Shown here: positions 34,928-43,223 of the stretch, piece after piece
How positions within the stretch are numbered: position 1 is the stretch's first letter
How the letters are laid out: every line of letters begins with the position of its first letter
From: Opitutaceae bacterium
GTDB lineage: Bacteria > Verrucomicrobiota > Verrucomicrobiia > Opitutales > Opitutaceae
NCBI GenBank assembly: GCA_003164715.1
Contig: PLTZ01000066.1
Coordinates: 1 to 51,943, forward strand
Length of the DNA stretch: 51,943 nt
Direction: 5' to 3'
Translations under genes and position numbers: made by a program
Notes under the pieces: model-generated
Database searches by the model: none
Told to the model about the DNA's origin: nothing
Seen by the model: the letters and a program-made list of their open reading frames with translations, nothing else

Positions 34928-36361
34928 ATGACGACATTAACCGCATCCCAACCCACGGTCTCGAAGGCCAAGAAAGCTCCGGCCTACCAAAGCGTTAATC
35001 CCTACAACGGTAAGACTATTAAGACTTTTAAGACCCTGTCCAACAAGCAGCTCGAGGGGAAGCTCGATTTGGCGGCGCGCTGTTTCGAGACCTGGCGGCA
35101 CGCCTCCTATGCGGAGCGGGCGGTCATCATGGCCAAAGCGGCGGCGATCCTGCACGCAAAGGCCGACGAGTTCGCTCACACGATGACACTCGAGATGGGC
35201 AAGCGCATCAACGAGGCTCGCGGGGAGGTGGAATTCAGCTCCGACATCCTCGGCTATTACGCTAAGAATGCCGAGCGCTTCCTAGCCCCGCTCAAGCTCA
35301 ATCCTACGATTGGCGAAGCCCACATAGAGAGCAGCCCGCTCGGCGTGATCTTTTGCGTCGAGCCTTGGAACTTTCCCTACTACCAGCTCGCCCGAGTCGC
35401 CGGCCCTCACCTTATGGCGGGCAATGTCGTGGTGGTAAAACACGCCGGCTGCGTTCCGCAGTGCGCAATCGCCTTCGAGAAACTCTGGATCGAGGCCGGG
35501 GCGCCGGTCGGCCTGTACACGAATTTATTGATCTCGCACAGGCAGTCCGACCACGTGGTCGACGATCCGCGCATCAAAGGCGTGGCACTGACCGGCAGCG
35601 TCGCGGCGGGCCGAAGCATTGCGGCCCGGGCCGGAAAGAATCTCAAGATATCGTCTATGGAACTCGGCGGCAGCGACGCGTTCATCGTTCTGGAGGACGC
35701 CGATCTCGAACATACCGTGAAATGGGCCGTCTGGGGCCGGATGTACAACACAGGACAAACATGCTGCGCAGCGAAGCGCTTCATCGTCATCGATAAGCTT
35801 GCCGACAAATTCCTGGAGAAGTTCACAGCTGCGCTGGCGGCGCTCAAACCCGGCGATCCGATGGACGAGAAAACGACGCTCGGGCCCCTGTCCACGGAAT
35901 CGGCCTTGGTCGACCTGCTTAAGCAGGTCGATGTTGCGGTCGCCAAGGGGGCCAAAGTGCTGCTGGGCGGCAAGCGCATCGAACGCCCTGGAGCGTTCAT
36001 GGAGCCTACGATCCTCACCGACATCAAACCGGAGAATCCGGCCTTCCGTGACGAATTCTTCGGCCCGGTCGCGATGTTCTTTCGCGTCAAGGATGAGGAC
36101 GCGGCCGTCGCGCTCGCCAACGACTCCGATTTTGGATTGGGCGGTTCCGTCTTCACTCAGGACGTCGCGCGCGGCAAGCGTGTGGCGAGCCGGATTGAAA
36201 CGGGCATGATGTTCGTCAACAACATCAGTTGGTCCGATGCCGAGCTGCCGTTTGGCGGCATCAAAAACTCCGGTTACGGACGCGAACTGGGCGACATGGG
36301 GATTCAGGAGTTTGTGAACAAGAAGCTGGTTCGCTCCGGCGTTATCGAGGCGCCGGTCTGA
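34928..36361 (+). CDS. NAD(P)-dependent aldehyde dehydrogenase, succinate-semialdehyde type
   Basis: 477 residues. Typical ALDH layout: VNPYNGKTIKTFK N-terminus, YYAKNAERFL, PLGVIFCVEPWNFPYYQLAR (coenzyme region), GVALTGSVAAGR, catalytic Glu in MELGGSD (about 246), catalytic Cys in NTGQTCCAAKRF (about 278-279), FRDEFFGPVAMFF, and PFGGIKNSGYGRELGDMGI at the end. The N-terminal motifs and overall length are those of the succinate-semialdehyde dehydrogenase (GabD/Sad) branch, but in stress islands such enzymes act on varied short and semi-aldehydes, so the substrate is open. Cytoplasmic. Divergent from the chaperone genes and the first plus-strand gene of the block. Confidence 0.92.
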   Translation: MTTLTASQPTVSKAKKAPAYQSVNPYNGKTIKTFKTLSNKQLEGKLDLAARCFETWRHASYAERAVIMAKAAAILHAKADEFAHTMTLEMGKRINEARGEVEFSSDILGYYAKNAERFLAPLKLNPTIGEAHIESSPLGVIFCVEPWNFPYYQLARVAGPHLMAGNVVVVKHAGCVPQCAIAFEKLWIEAGAPVGLYTNLLISHRQSDHVVDDPRIKGVALTGSVAAGRSIAARAGKNLKISSMELGGSDAFIVLEDADLEHTVKWAVWGRMYNTGQTCCAAKRFIVIDKLADKFLEKFTAALAALKPGDPMDEKTTLGPLSTESALVDLLKQVDVAVAKGAKVLLGGKRIERPGAFMEPTILTDIKPENPAFRDEFFGPVAMFFRVKDEDAAVALANDSDFGLGGSVFTQDVARGKRVASRIETGMMFVNNISWSDAELPFGGIKNSGYGRELGDMGIQEFVNKKLVRSGVIEAPV

Positions 36362-36471
36362 ACGTAAACTCATGTGTGTGCAGATTGAAGAGCTGAAAGA
36401 AACGCGGCTGCACGAGCGACGCTTGGCGAGCCTTGCTAGGTGCCCAGCGAGATCTTCAGGCGCCGTCAAAA

Positions 36472-36487
36472 GGGTTGCCGGCAACCC
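36472..36487. promoter_or_regulatory. Perfect 16-bp palindrome upstream of the 96-residue gene
   Basis: GGGTTGCCGGCAACCC is exactly self-complementary. It lies 110 bp after the aldehyde dehydrogenase stop and 43 bp before the next start. It could be a dimeric repressor operator or a hairpin; no T-run follows. Confidence 0.5.
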
Positions 36488-36529
36488 CTCCAACCAAATG
36501 TGAAGAACGAAACCAACAAGGAACGAACC

Positions 36530-36820
36530 ATGAAGAATATACCACGAAGCACCTACGTAACCCGTGAGAGTGTCTTGATGCTGCTTTCCGACGACGAAGT
36601 CGCTGCCGTGGCCACCGCCGAGACGGCGGCCCACCTAACGGACGGCGACGAGTACCTCGACATGGAGCACCTTGATCAAGGCATGCAGCGGGCCGATCGG
36701 AAGAAATCGCCCATGGGGCGCGTGCTTCCGAAAAAGTCCGTGCATGAGGATACATGGAAGAAGATCCTCAAGCAACTGCCGGCGCACTCCGGCGTGAAGG
36801 CGCACGCAGGGGATCGATGA
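36530..36820 (+). CDS. Small hydrophilic protein of unknown function, coupled to VIT1-type transporter
   Basis: 96 residues from ATG 36530 (NIPRSTYVTRESVLMLLSDD), preceded by AAGGAACG. The N-terminal half is acidic with a helix-forming SDDEVAAVATAETAA; then DGDEYLDMEHLDQG, and the C-terminus is basic (KKSPMGRVLPKKSVHEDTWKK). YL.LEHL...Q-like and L..KAV.E.TW..I patterns suggest a short DNA- or protein-binding adaptor, but I recognise no family. Its TGA overlaps the ATG of the transporter gene (36817-36820), so the two are co-translated and probably act together. Confidence 0.65.
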   Translation: MKNIPRSTYVTRESVLMLLSDDEVAAVATAETAAHLTDGDEYLDMEHLDQGMQRADRKKSPMGRVLPKKSVHEDTWKKILKQLPAHSGVKAHAGDR

Positions 36821-37530
36821 TAGAGCCTGCCCTTCGCCAGGGACAGGTGGAAATGCACCGCAGCGGGCGCGTTGGGTGGTTGCGCGCCGCGGTGCTGGGC
36901 TCGGACGACGCGATCGTATCGACCGCGAGCCTCATGATTGGCGTCGCCGCATCCTCCGCCTCGAAAGAGGCCATCCTTGTTGCCGGCGTCGCAGGCTTGG
37001 TGGCCGGGGCAATGTCGATGGCCGTAGGCGAGTATGTCTCGGTCAGCTCGCAGCGCGATGCGGAGCGGGCGGACATTGGGCGTGAAAGTAAGGAGCTGCT
37101 GGAGCAGCCCCAAGCCGAGCTGGAAGAGCTCGCTGCCATCTATGTGAAGCGAGGGGTGGAGCAGGGCCTCGCGATGAAAGTCGCGGAACAACTGAGCGCG
37201 CGAAACCGGCTCGGCGCCCACCTGCTCGATGAACTTGGCATCAAGGAGGGAGCCCTCGCGCGTCCGATGCAGGCGGCCTGGATATCGGCGGCGAGCTTTG
37301 CCTCTTTCGCCGTGGTTCCGATAGTGGCCCTTCTCGTCGCCCCAGCGACTCTGCGCATGCCGGTGATTGCCGCGCTTTCGCTGGTCAGCCTGGCGGTTCT
37401 CGGCGGGTTTGGCGGTTACCTCGGCGGCGCACCACTCGGCCGGGCATCATTGCGAGTCACGATCGGGGGCGCCCTCGCGATGGCCGTAACCGCCGCGATC
37501 GGCCATCTCCTCGGTGTTTCTTTAGGATAG
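36817..37530 (+). CDS. VIT1/CCC1-family Fe2+/Mn2+ transporter
   Basis: 237 residues. N-terminal signature LRAAVLGSDDAIVSTASLMIGVA, then helix 2 with LVAGVAGLVAGAMSMAVGEYVSVSSQRD, a cytoplasmic Glu-rich metal-binding loop (RESKELLEQPQAELEELAAIY...) and three C-terminal helices from about 150. These features match the VIT family, which moves ferrous iron or manganese out of the cytoplasm; export or detoxification is the likely role in a stress setting. Overlaps the upstream 96-residue gene by 4 bp and lies 5 bp from the next gene. Confidence 0.88.
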   Translation: MIEPALRQGQVEMHRSGRVGWLRAAVLGSDDAIVSTASLMIGVAASSASKEAILVAGVAGLVAGAMSMAVGEYVSVSSQRDAERADIGRESKELLEQPQAELEELAAIYVKRGVEQGLAMKVAEQLSARNRLGAHLLDELGIKEGALARPMQAAWISAASFASFAVVPIVALLVAPATLRMPVIAALSLVSLAVLGGFGGYLGGAPLGRASLRVTIGGALAMAVTAAIGHLLGVSLG

Positions 37531-37535
37531 CTACA

Positions 37536-39107
37536 ATGGACCTTAAGAACGCATTGCTCGATGTCCGCCAGATGAGCGAAGCCGACCGCCTGACGGTGGC
37601 GGCCGGGATACCGTCTACTGATCTGATGGAGAATGCTGGTAAGGCGGTTGCACGGGAAATTGGACAGCGCTGGAGTCAACGCCGCGTTACGGTGCTCTGC
37701 GGAACCGGCGGCAACGGCGGCGACGGATTCGTCGCCGCCCGGCACCTTTCCGAGGCAGGCTGGGCCGTTCGGCTCGCACTCTTAGGGACGGTTGACCAAC
37801 TTTCCGGCGCCGCCTGCCATCACGCCGGGCAGTGGAGGGGGATGGTCGAGCCATTGACCTGCGCCGCGCTCGACGGAGCGGAACTGGTGGTGGATGCACT
37901 CTTTGGTGCCGGACTCGACCGGGCGCTGGAAGGATCGAGCTTGGCGGTCCTGACTGCTGCCGACCGCAGGGGAATACCCATCGTCGCCATCGATGTCCCA
38001 AGCGGAGTGATGGGAGATACCGGCGGGGCGTTGGGCGCCGTGGCAGCCGTCCTGACCGTCACCTTTCTGCGCAAGAAACCGGGTCACCTGTTGCTGCCCG
38101 GCAGGCGGCTGTGTGGTGAGGTGGTGGTTGCCGACATTGGAACCCCCGCGTCCGTGCTGGAGCAGGTTGCCCCTGACATCTTCGAGAACGGCCCGGAGCT
38201 TTGGCTGGGAGAGTTGCCGCGAGCCCAGGATGACGGCAACAAATACAACCGGGGACATGCGCTTATATCCGGGGGCTATCCCATGACCGGCGCCACCCGA
38301 ATGGCTGCACGCGCTGCTGCCCGCGCCGGCGCGGGCCTGACGACCATCGCGGTGCCTCAGGTCGCTTTGCCCATCTATGCCGCGGCCCTGACAAGCGTCA
38401 TGGTTCGACCGCTCATGGTGACCGAGCAATTCGGGAGCTTGCTGGAGGATCGCCGCCTGACCGCCTTGCTGATCGGGCCCGGGGCGGGCGTCGGCGACGA
38501 GACGCGGGGACGGGCGCTGGCCATGCTGGCGACCGGGCGGCCGACGCTACTCGACGCGGATGCGCTTACGTCCTTTCAGGAGAACCCGGCATCCCTCGAC
38601 CGGGCCATCACCGGGCCCTGCGTGCTGACACCGCACGAGGGAGAGTTCTCCCGTCTCTTTGACCCGCGTGGGGACAAACTCACGCGCTCGCGCGTGGCGG
38701 CGCGCCGCAGCGGCGCCATCATTGTCCTCAAGGGTAGCGATACGGTCATCGCGGCTCCTGACGGGCGCGCCATCATCAACGCTAACGCGCCGTCCACCTT
38801 GGCCACGGCGGGGGCGGGCGATGTCCTGAGCGGGATCATTCTCGGACTCCTAGCGCAAGGGATGGAGCCGTTCCTCGCCGCCGCAGCAGCAGTGTGGATG
38901 CACGGTGCGGCGGCCACCGTATTTGGCCCGGGCCTCATTGCCGAGGATTTGCCGGACTTGCTCCCCGGGGTTTTCCGCCATCTCGATAACCTCAAGCAAC
39001 GTGGTTGCCAGGCGGCGGATGCCCGCTCGCTTCAGCAAGACCGCCGCTGCGGAACCGCTCAAGGAGCCAGAAAGCATTATGCATGCGATGGTGCTAAAGA
39101 GGCTTAG
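37536..39107 (+). CDS. nnr: Bifunctional NAD(P)HX epimerase / ADP-dependent NAD(P)HX dehydratase
   Basis: 523 residues. YjeF N-terminal epimerase half (about 1-215): MSEADRLTVAAGIPSTDLMENAGKAVA, VLCGTGGNGGDGFVAARHL, VDALFGAGLDRAL, AIDVPSGVMGDTG. Ribokinase-like C-terminal dehydratase half (about 225-500): HALISGGYPMTGATRMAARAAARAGAGL, LTPHEGEFSRLF, VLKGSDTVIAAPDGRAIINANAPSTLATAGAGDVLSGIILGLL. It repairs hydrated NADH/NADPH, damage favoured by heat and acid, which fits the stress block. The last about 25 residues look unrelated to the family and overlap the next gene by 29 bp, so a small frameshift near the end is possible. Confidence 0.95.
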   Translation: MDLKNALLDVRQMSEADRLTVAAGIPSTDLMENAGKAVAREIGQRWSQRRVTVLCGTGGNGGDGFVAARHLSEAGWAVRLALLGTVDQLSGAACHHAGQWRGMVEPLTCAALDGAELVVDALFGAGLDRALEGSSLAVLTAADRRGIPIVAIDVPSGVMGDTGGALGAVAAVLTVTFLRKKPGHLLLPGRRLCGEVVVADIGTPASVLEQVAPDIFENGPELWLGELPRAQDDGNKYNRGHALISGGYPMTGATRMAARAAARAGAGLTTIAVPQVALPIYAAALTSVMVRPLMVTEQFGSLLEDRRLTALLIGPGAGVGDETRGRALAMLATGRPTLLDADALTSFQENPASLDRAITGPCVLTPHEGEFSRLFDPRGDKLTRSRVAARRSGAIIVLKGSDTVIAAPDGRAIINANAPSTLATAGAGDVLSGIILGLLAQGMEPFLAAAAAVWMHGAAATVFGPGLIAEDLPDLLPGVFRHLDNLKQRGCQAADARSLQQDRRCGTAQGARKHYACDGAKEA

Positions 39108-40062
39108 GTCTGCATTGGAATGGACGGAGCTTTCCGACCGCTATCCCGGTTCGGGCGAGATTCGCGTCAAGGTGTCCGCTTGCGGTGTTTGCCGCACGGA
39201 CCTGCATGTTGTCGACGGCGAGTTGCCCGATCCGCAGGTGCCGATCATTCCCGGCCACGAAATCGTCGGTCGGATCGACCTGCTCGGCGCGGGGGTCGAT
39301 GGACTCACCGTAGGGCAGCGCGTGGGGATTCCGTGGCTCGGACATACCTGCGGCGTCTGTCCGTACTGCGCCGAGCACCGCGAGAACCTCTGCGATCGGC
39401 CGCTTTTCACCGGATACACGCGCGATGGTGGTTTCGCCACGGCGGTGATCGCCGATGCGCGTTTTGCGTTCCCCCTTGGCGAGGTTGGCAGCGACGTGGC
39501 GCTCGCCCCTTTGCTCTGCGCCGGCCTCATCGGCTGGCGTTCGCTCGTGATCGCCGGCCCGGGCAGGAAACTGGGGCTCTATGGCTTTGGCGCCGCAGCT
39601 CATATCGTGGCGCAAGTTGCCAGGTGGCAGGGGCGATCCGTCTTCGCCTTCACGCGTCCGGCAGATGTGCCGACGCAAACGTTCGCCCGCGGCCTGGGCG
39701 CAGCATGGGCCGGCGGGTCCGACGAGATGCCGCCGGAGCCGCTCGACGCGGCGATCATCTTTGCGACCGCGGGCAGCCTCGTGCCGCTGGCGCTCAAGGC
39801 GGTCCGCAAGGGCGGTCGTGTTGTATGCGCGGGCATCCACATGAGCGACATCCCAGGCTTTCCATATCGGTTGCTTTGGGAAGAACGGCAGCTTGTCTCG
39901 GTAGCCAATCTCACGCGGCAGGACGGCCTCGATTTCCTGGGCGCGGCACCGCAGATGGGCATCATCACGAAGACCACGAGCTATCCGCTCACCCAGGCAA
40001 ATCAGGCCCTGGCGGACCTCCGCGCCGGCCGTTTCGAAGGCGCCGCGGTCCTTGTCCCATAG
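39079..40062 (+). CDS. Zinc-dependent alcohol dehydrogenase
   Basis: 327 residues from ATG 39079 (MHAMVLKRLRSALEWTELSD). Catalytic zinc ligands: Cys38 in CGVCRTDLH, His60-Glu61 in IIPGHEIVG, and a Cys in ALAPLLCAGLIGW. Structural zinc lobe: HTCGVCPYCAEHRENLC. Coenzyme loop LGLYGFGAAAHIVAQVA. This is the class of AdhA/AdhP-like enzymes that interconvert primary alcohols and aldehydes with NAD(H), and it resembles the alcohol dehydrogenases found beside aldehyde dehydrogenases in horizontally spread stress islands. Its start lies inside the 3' end of nnr (29-bp overlap), so translation is probably coupled. Confidence 0.92.
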   Translation: MHAMVLKRLRSALEWTELSDRYPGSGEIRVKVSACGVCRTDLHVVDGELPDPQVPIIPGHEIVGRIDLLGAGVDGLTVGQRVGIPWLGHTCGVCPYCAEHRENLCDRPLFTGYTRDGGFATAVIADARFAFPLGEVGSDVALAPLLCAGLIGWRSLVIAGPGRKLGLYGFGAAAHIVAQVARWQGRSVFAFTRPADVPTQTFARGLGAAWAGGSDEMPPEPLDAAIIFATAGSLVPLALKAVRKGGRVVCAGIHMSDIPGFPYRLLWEERQLVSVANLTRQDGLDFLGAAPQMGIITKTTSYPLTQANQALADLRAGRFEGAAVLVP

Positions 40063-40509
40063 GCCGGCCCACGCAGGGTCATGACATCCCCCCGACTGCG
40101 CGCCAACCCATTGCGCACGGTGATACGTGGCCTTACAGTGAGAAGTCTTCTTTGGGCTCCCTTGGCGATCCGCGTTCGAGTGACATCCAGATCGTAGCAG
40201 ATCCTTTGATGCAAATCTGGCCTGGATCCGACCGCAGAATCGCGCGTTTGCTCGTGATTCTTCAGGTAGGCTGACACCCCATATCCACGCTCTCGCATTG
40301 AGCGCATTGTCTTTGGGTCATGTGAAACGGCCATGTCATACATTGCTTGTTCTTTCGGCTTCCATGCATGTCGGAGGCGGGGAAAACAGGTATCACGACT
40401 TCTCAACCCAACAAAGTCTGACAGGCATGCGCGGAATCGAATGCTATGGCCGCGCGGGCTCGAAACGTGAATGCCGCCAAATAAACCACAGCATCAGCGA
40501 AATTCTCTT
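40063..40509. promoter_or_regulatory. Intergenic region with motif copy 4 upstream of the Old Yellow Enzyme gene
   Basis: 447 bp. Contains GTAGG-N6-CCCCATAT on the plus strand (TAGG 40267-40270, spacer CTGACA, CCCCATAT 40277-40284), 226 bp before the next start. Remaining short open frames on either strand lack codon bias and conserved-looking sequence. The long leader after the motif shows no obvious terminator or riboswitch fold that I recognise. Confidence 0.5.
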
Positions 40510-41610
40510 ATGACCGCCAACCAACTCTTTCGGCCCTTCTGCCTGAAGTCTCTCAAGCTCAAGAACCGGATCGTCATGGCTCCGATGACACGCTCGTTCT
40601 CACCCGGAGGCATCCCCGCCGCGAACGTGGCGGACTATTATGATCGCCGCGCGTCGGGGAAAGTCGGACTGATCATCTCGGAAGGCACCGTGGTCAATCG
40701 ACCGGCGTCATCCAATGATCCGGATATTCCTCATTTTTATGGAGATAAGCCGCTCCTTGGATGGAAAGCTGTGATTGACAAGGTGCATTCGGACGACGGG
40801 GTCATGGCTCCGCAGCTCTGGCATATGGGCGTGGTCGCCCCCAAGAGCACCGGCTGGCTGCCACCCGCTCCATTTGAAGGCCCCTCGGGCTACGTCGCGC
40901 CAGGCAAAGTCGGCGGCATCGCTATGACGGAGCACGATATTGCCGACACGATCGGCGCCTTTGCGCAGGCTGCCTCGGAGGCCAAGAAGCTGGGATTCGA
41001 TGCGGTGGAGATTCACGGTGCGCATGGCTATCTGATCGACCAGTTTTTTTGGCACCCCACCAATCAGCGCACAGATCGTTACGGCGGGAATACGCTGGCT
41101 GAGCGCGCTCGGTTCGCCGTGGAGATCATCCAGGCCGTTCGCCGCGCCACGGGCCCAGAATTCCCTATTTGCCTCCGGATCTCGCAATGGAAGCTTCAGG
41201 ACTATGCGGCGAAGCTCGCGACGACGCCCGCGGAGATGGAGACCTGGCTCGTTCCATTGGCGCAGGCGGGTGTCGATATCTTCCATTGCTCGCAGCGCCG
41301 ATTCTGGGAGCCAGAATTCACCGGTTCTGATTTGAACTTTGCCGGGTGGGCCAAAAAGTTGACGAGTAAGGCGGCGATCACCGTGGGTTCGGTTGGGCTT
41401 TCCGGGGATTTTCTGGCTGCCTTCAAGGGCGAAGCCTCGACGCCAAGTTCTCTGGACGAACTCCTCCGCCGTTTCGACCGGGGAGACTTTGACTTGGTTG
41501 CCGTAGGCCGCGCGCTGCTCTCTGACGCAGGCTGGGCTAGCAAGATCCACGAAGGACGTTCGTCCGAATTGCGCGGCTTCAGCAAAGAGGCTCTGGCCAC
41601 GCTCTCCTGA
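40510..41610 (+). CDS. Old Yellow Enzyme-family NADH:flavin oxidoreductase
   Basis: 366 residues. OYE barrel start LFRPFCLKSLKLKNRIVMAPMTRS, substrate-anion binding HGAHGYLIDQFFWHPTNQRTDRYGG (about 171-195), then RARFAVEIIQAVRRATG and the FMN phosphate site near AAITVGSVGL and DLVAVGRALLSDAGW. FMN-dependent ene-reductases of this family reduce alpha,beta-unsaturated aldehydes and other electrophiles, and so detoxify the same class of compounds as the neighbouring dehydrogenases. Cytoplasmic. Followed after 10 bp by a MarC-type gene. Confidence 0.93.
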   Translation: MTANQLFRPFCLKSLKLKNRIVMAPMTRSFSPGGIPAANVADYYDRRASGKVGLIISEGTVVNRPASSNDPDIPHFYGDKPLLGWKAVIDKVHSDDGVMAPQLWHMGVVAPKSTGWLPPAPFEGPSGYVAPGKVGGIAMTEHDIADTIGAFAQAASEAKKLGFDAVEIHGAHGYLIDQFFWHPTNQRTDRYGGNTLAERARFAVEIIQAVRRATGPEFPICLRISQWKLQDYAAKLATTPAEMETWLVPLAQAGVDIFHCSQRRFWEPEFTGSDLNFAGWAKKLTSKAAITVGSVGLSGDFLAAFKGEASTPSSLDELLRRFDRGDFDLVAVGRALLSDAGWASKIHEGRSSELRGFSKEALATLS

Positions 41611-41620
41611 GCATCGTACG

Positions 41621-42295
41621 ATGATCTCGTCCGACCTCGGCCAGCTCACCAGTGCGGTCCTGCTGATGGTCGGGGCGTTGCTGCCGGTCGTAAATCCACT
41701 GGGAGACGCCCCAATCTTTCTCAGAATGACGCCTGGCTGCGATGAATCAACGCGCGCCGATCTTGCGAAACGCATCGCGGTCTACTCGTTCATTCTGCTG
41801 CTGGGTGCGATGTTGCTCGGCTCGTTCGTCCTTCGGTTGTTCGGCATATCGATCCCCTTGGTGCAGGTGGCGGGCGGCGCGGTGGTGTGCGCGCTGGGCT
41901 GGAAACTCTTGTCCGACAGCCCCAAACCGGCCGATGTGACCGTCGACCCGATCCACGCGAATCTCATCGCGCTGGGGCGGGCATTCTCGCCGCTGACCAT
42001 GCCGCTGACGATTGATGCTGGGGTTATCTCGGTTGCGATCACGGTCGGCGCAAATCACGCACACACGTTCAAGCACGTTGTGATTCAGGTTTTCGCGGCC
42101 GTCATCGGGGCCGGTATCATCGCCTTGTCAATTCTGCTGACGTATCGTTACGCCCAGCGGGTCGGCGGGCGGATCGGGCATACGGGCATGGTGGCGGTAG
42201 TGCGGCTCACTGCCTTTATCATGGTATGTATCGGTGTTGGGATCGTTTGGAACGGCATCAAGGCGCTGCTGGCGGAGGCTGGCGCGCCGAGTTGA
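41621..42295 (+). CDS. MarC-family integral membrane protein
   Basis: 224 residues with six hydrophobic helices. Family signatures: LMVGALLPVVNPLGDAPIFLRMTPG, RLFGISIPLVQVAGGAVVCALGWKLL, FSPLTMPLTIDAGVISVAITVGAN and the C-terminal RLTAFIMVCIGVGIVWNGIKALL. MarC/UPF0056 proteins are inner-membrane; despite the name no drug-efflux role is established. Located 10 bp after the ene-reductase gene, so in the same operon and the last intact gene of the stress block. Confidence 0.92.
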   Translation: MISSDLGQLTSAVLLMVGALLPVVNPLGDAPIFLRMTPGCDESTRADLAKRIAVYSFILLLGAMLLGSFVLRLFGISIPLVQVAGGAVVCALGWKLLSDSPKPADVTVDPIHANLIALGRAFSPLTMPLTIDAGVISVAITVGANHAHTFKHVVIQVFAAVIGAGIIALSILLTYRYAQRVGGRIGHTGMVAVVRLTAFIMVCIGVGIVWNGIKALLAEAGAPS

Positions 42296-42489
42296 TGGAC
42301 TGGAGCGAGCACCGGCACCACGTCGCGGGGTCGCTTGGCGAGGCGATCCTGTGCCTTGCCGTCCGCAGGTAATGGCTGATCCGCGACATGGACGGCCGGG
42401 GGCTCGCGCTGACCGTCTTTGGCTGGAGGGAATTGCGCCGCTGCCTCGGTGTAGGCTCGCCTGCGTGACGGACCAAAGCCGCTCCCTCG
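42296..42489. other. Gap between MarC and kinase remnant
   Basis: 194 bp with no credible coding sequence on either strand and no strong hairpin. It marks the border between the stress block and a stretch of broken genes. Confidence 0.4.
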
Positions 42490-43020
42490 TCATCCCGCGG
42501 CGGTGGCGGCCAGGCTTGTGATCTCCTCGAGGCTCGGCGGGTCGTAGGCCATGGGAAAACGCAGGCAGGCGCACGCCGCCGTCGCTGCCGCGAAGCGAAC
42601 GATCGCCTCGTCCTCCATCCCTCGGACGACTCCGTGGACCACGCCCCCGCGGAAAACGTCGCCGGCGCCGAGCGTGGATTTGGGCGCCACCTTGAAGGGC
42701 TTCAGGTGCCGGATCGTGCCGCGCCCACGGCAATACAGGATGTCCTCGCTGCCAAAGGTGAAGATCACGAGGCCCGGGCCCTTCCCGGTATAGGATCGCA
42801 GAAGCTCCTCCGGCGCGGCCTCCGGATGGCGGCTGCGGATGTATTCGCTCGAGACGATTGTCGCGCTCGCGCCCGCGTGCAGGGCGCTGTCCGGCCCGCA
42901 GTCGATGGTCACGTACGGCCGGCCGGCCTCGCGGCTGAGCCGGGCGACCTCGAGGGACTCGGCGCCGAAGAACTGTACTTGGCGGTCCGCGAACTGGAGC
43001 AACTTGTTGGATAAACCCAG
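42490..43020 (-). pseudogene. PfkB-family carbohydrate kinase, C-terminal half only
   Basis: About 177 codons ending in a normal PfkB tail: FFGAESLEVARLSREAGRPYVTIDCGPDS, VSSEYIRSRHPEAAPEE, GLVIFTFGSEDILYCRGRGTI, the anion-hole/catalytic-base motif STLGAGDVFRGGVVHG (catalytic Asp), and a closing helix. The N-terminal half, which carries the substrate site and lid, is missing: the frame reads into unrelated sequence near 43020 and meets a stop at 43045-43047. A TTG at 43002 is the only start-like codon. Non-functional by appearance. Confidence 0.75.
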
Positions 43021-43115
43021 GTGAATTGGCCAAAGGGAGTGCCCTTAATAGGGGAGGGGAATACGCGCCGGATTATGGTTTCAACAGCCGCCGATCATTT
43101 TCAATGGCTTTCAAC

Positions 43116-43149
43116 GGGCGATAACGGGATTAAGCCCGTTCAATCGCCC
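43116..43149. repeat. Long near-perfect hairpin in noncoding DNA
   Basis: GGGCGAT+AACGGG (43116-43128) pairs with CCCGTT+ATCGCCC (43135-43140, 43143-43149), 13 bp interrupted only by a 2-nt CA bulge, with a 6-nt loop. It lies 75 bp before the 43224 gene. No T-run on either side. Confidence 0.55.
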
Positions 43150-43223
43150 CGCGACATCAAGGGTTCTTCTGGATGAACCGGTAGGTTTGTCGGCGGCGGT
43201 CGGGCCGTCGCAGGCTTTGGCCG

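Noticed and set aside
40298-40513. 71-codon plus-strand frame in the adh-OYE gap
   Set aside because: No ribosome-binding site, no codon bias, overlaps the ene-reductase start; treated as leader sequence.
43116-43149. Integron attC site
   Set aside because: Large imperfect hairpin with a bulge is suggestive, but the R and L core sites (RYYYAAC/GTTRRRY) are not in the right places and no integrase or cassette array is present.
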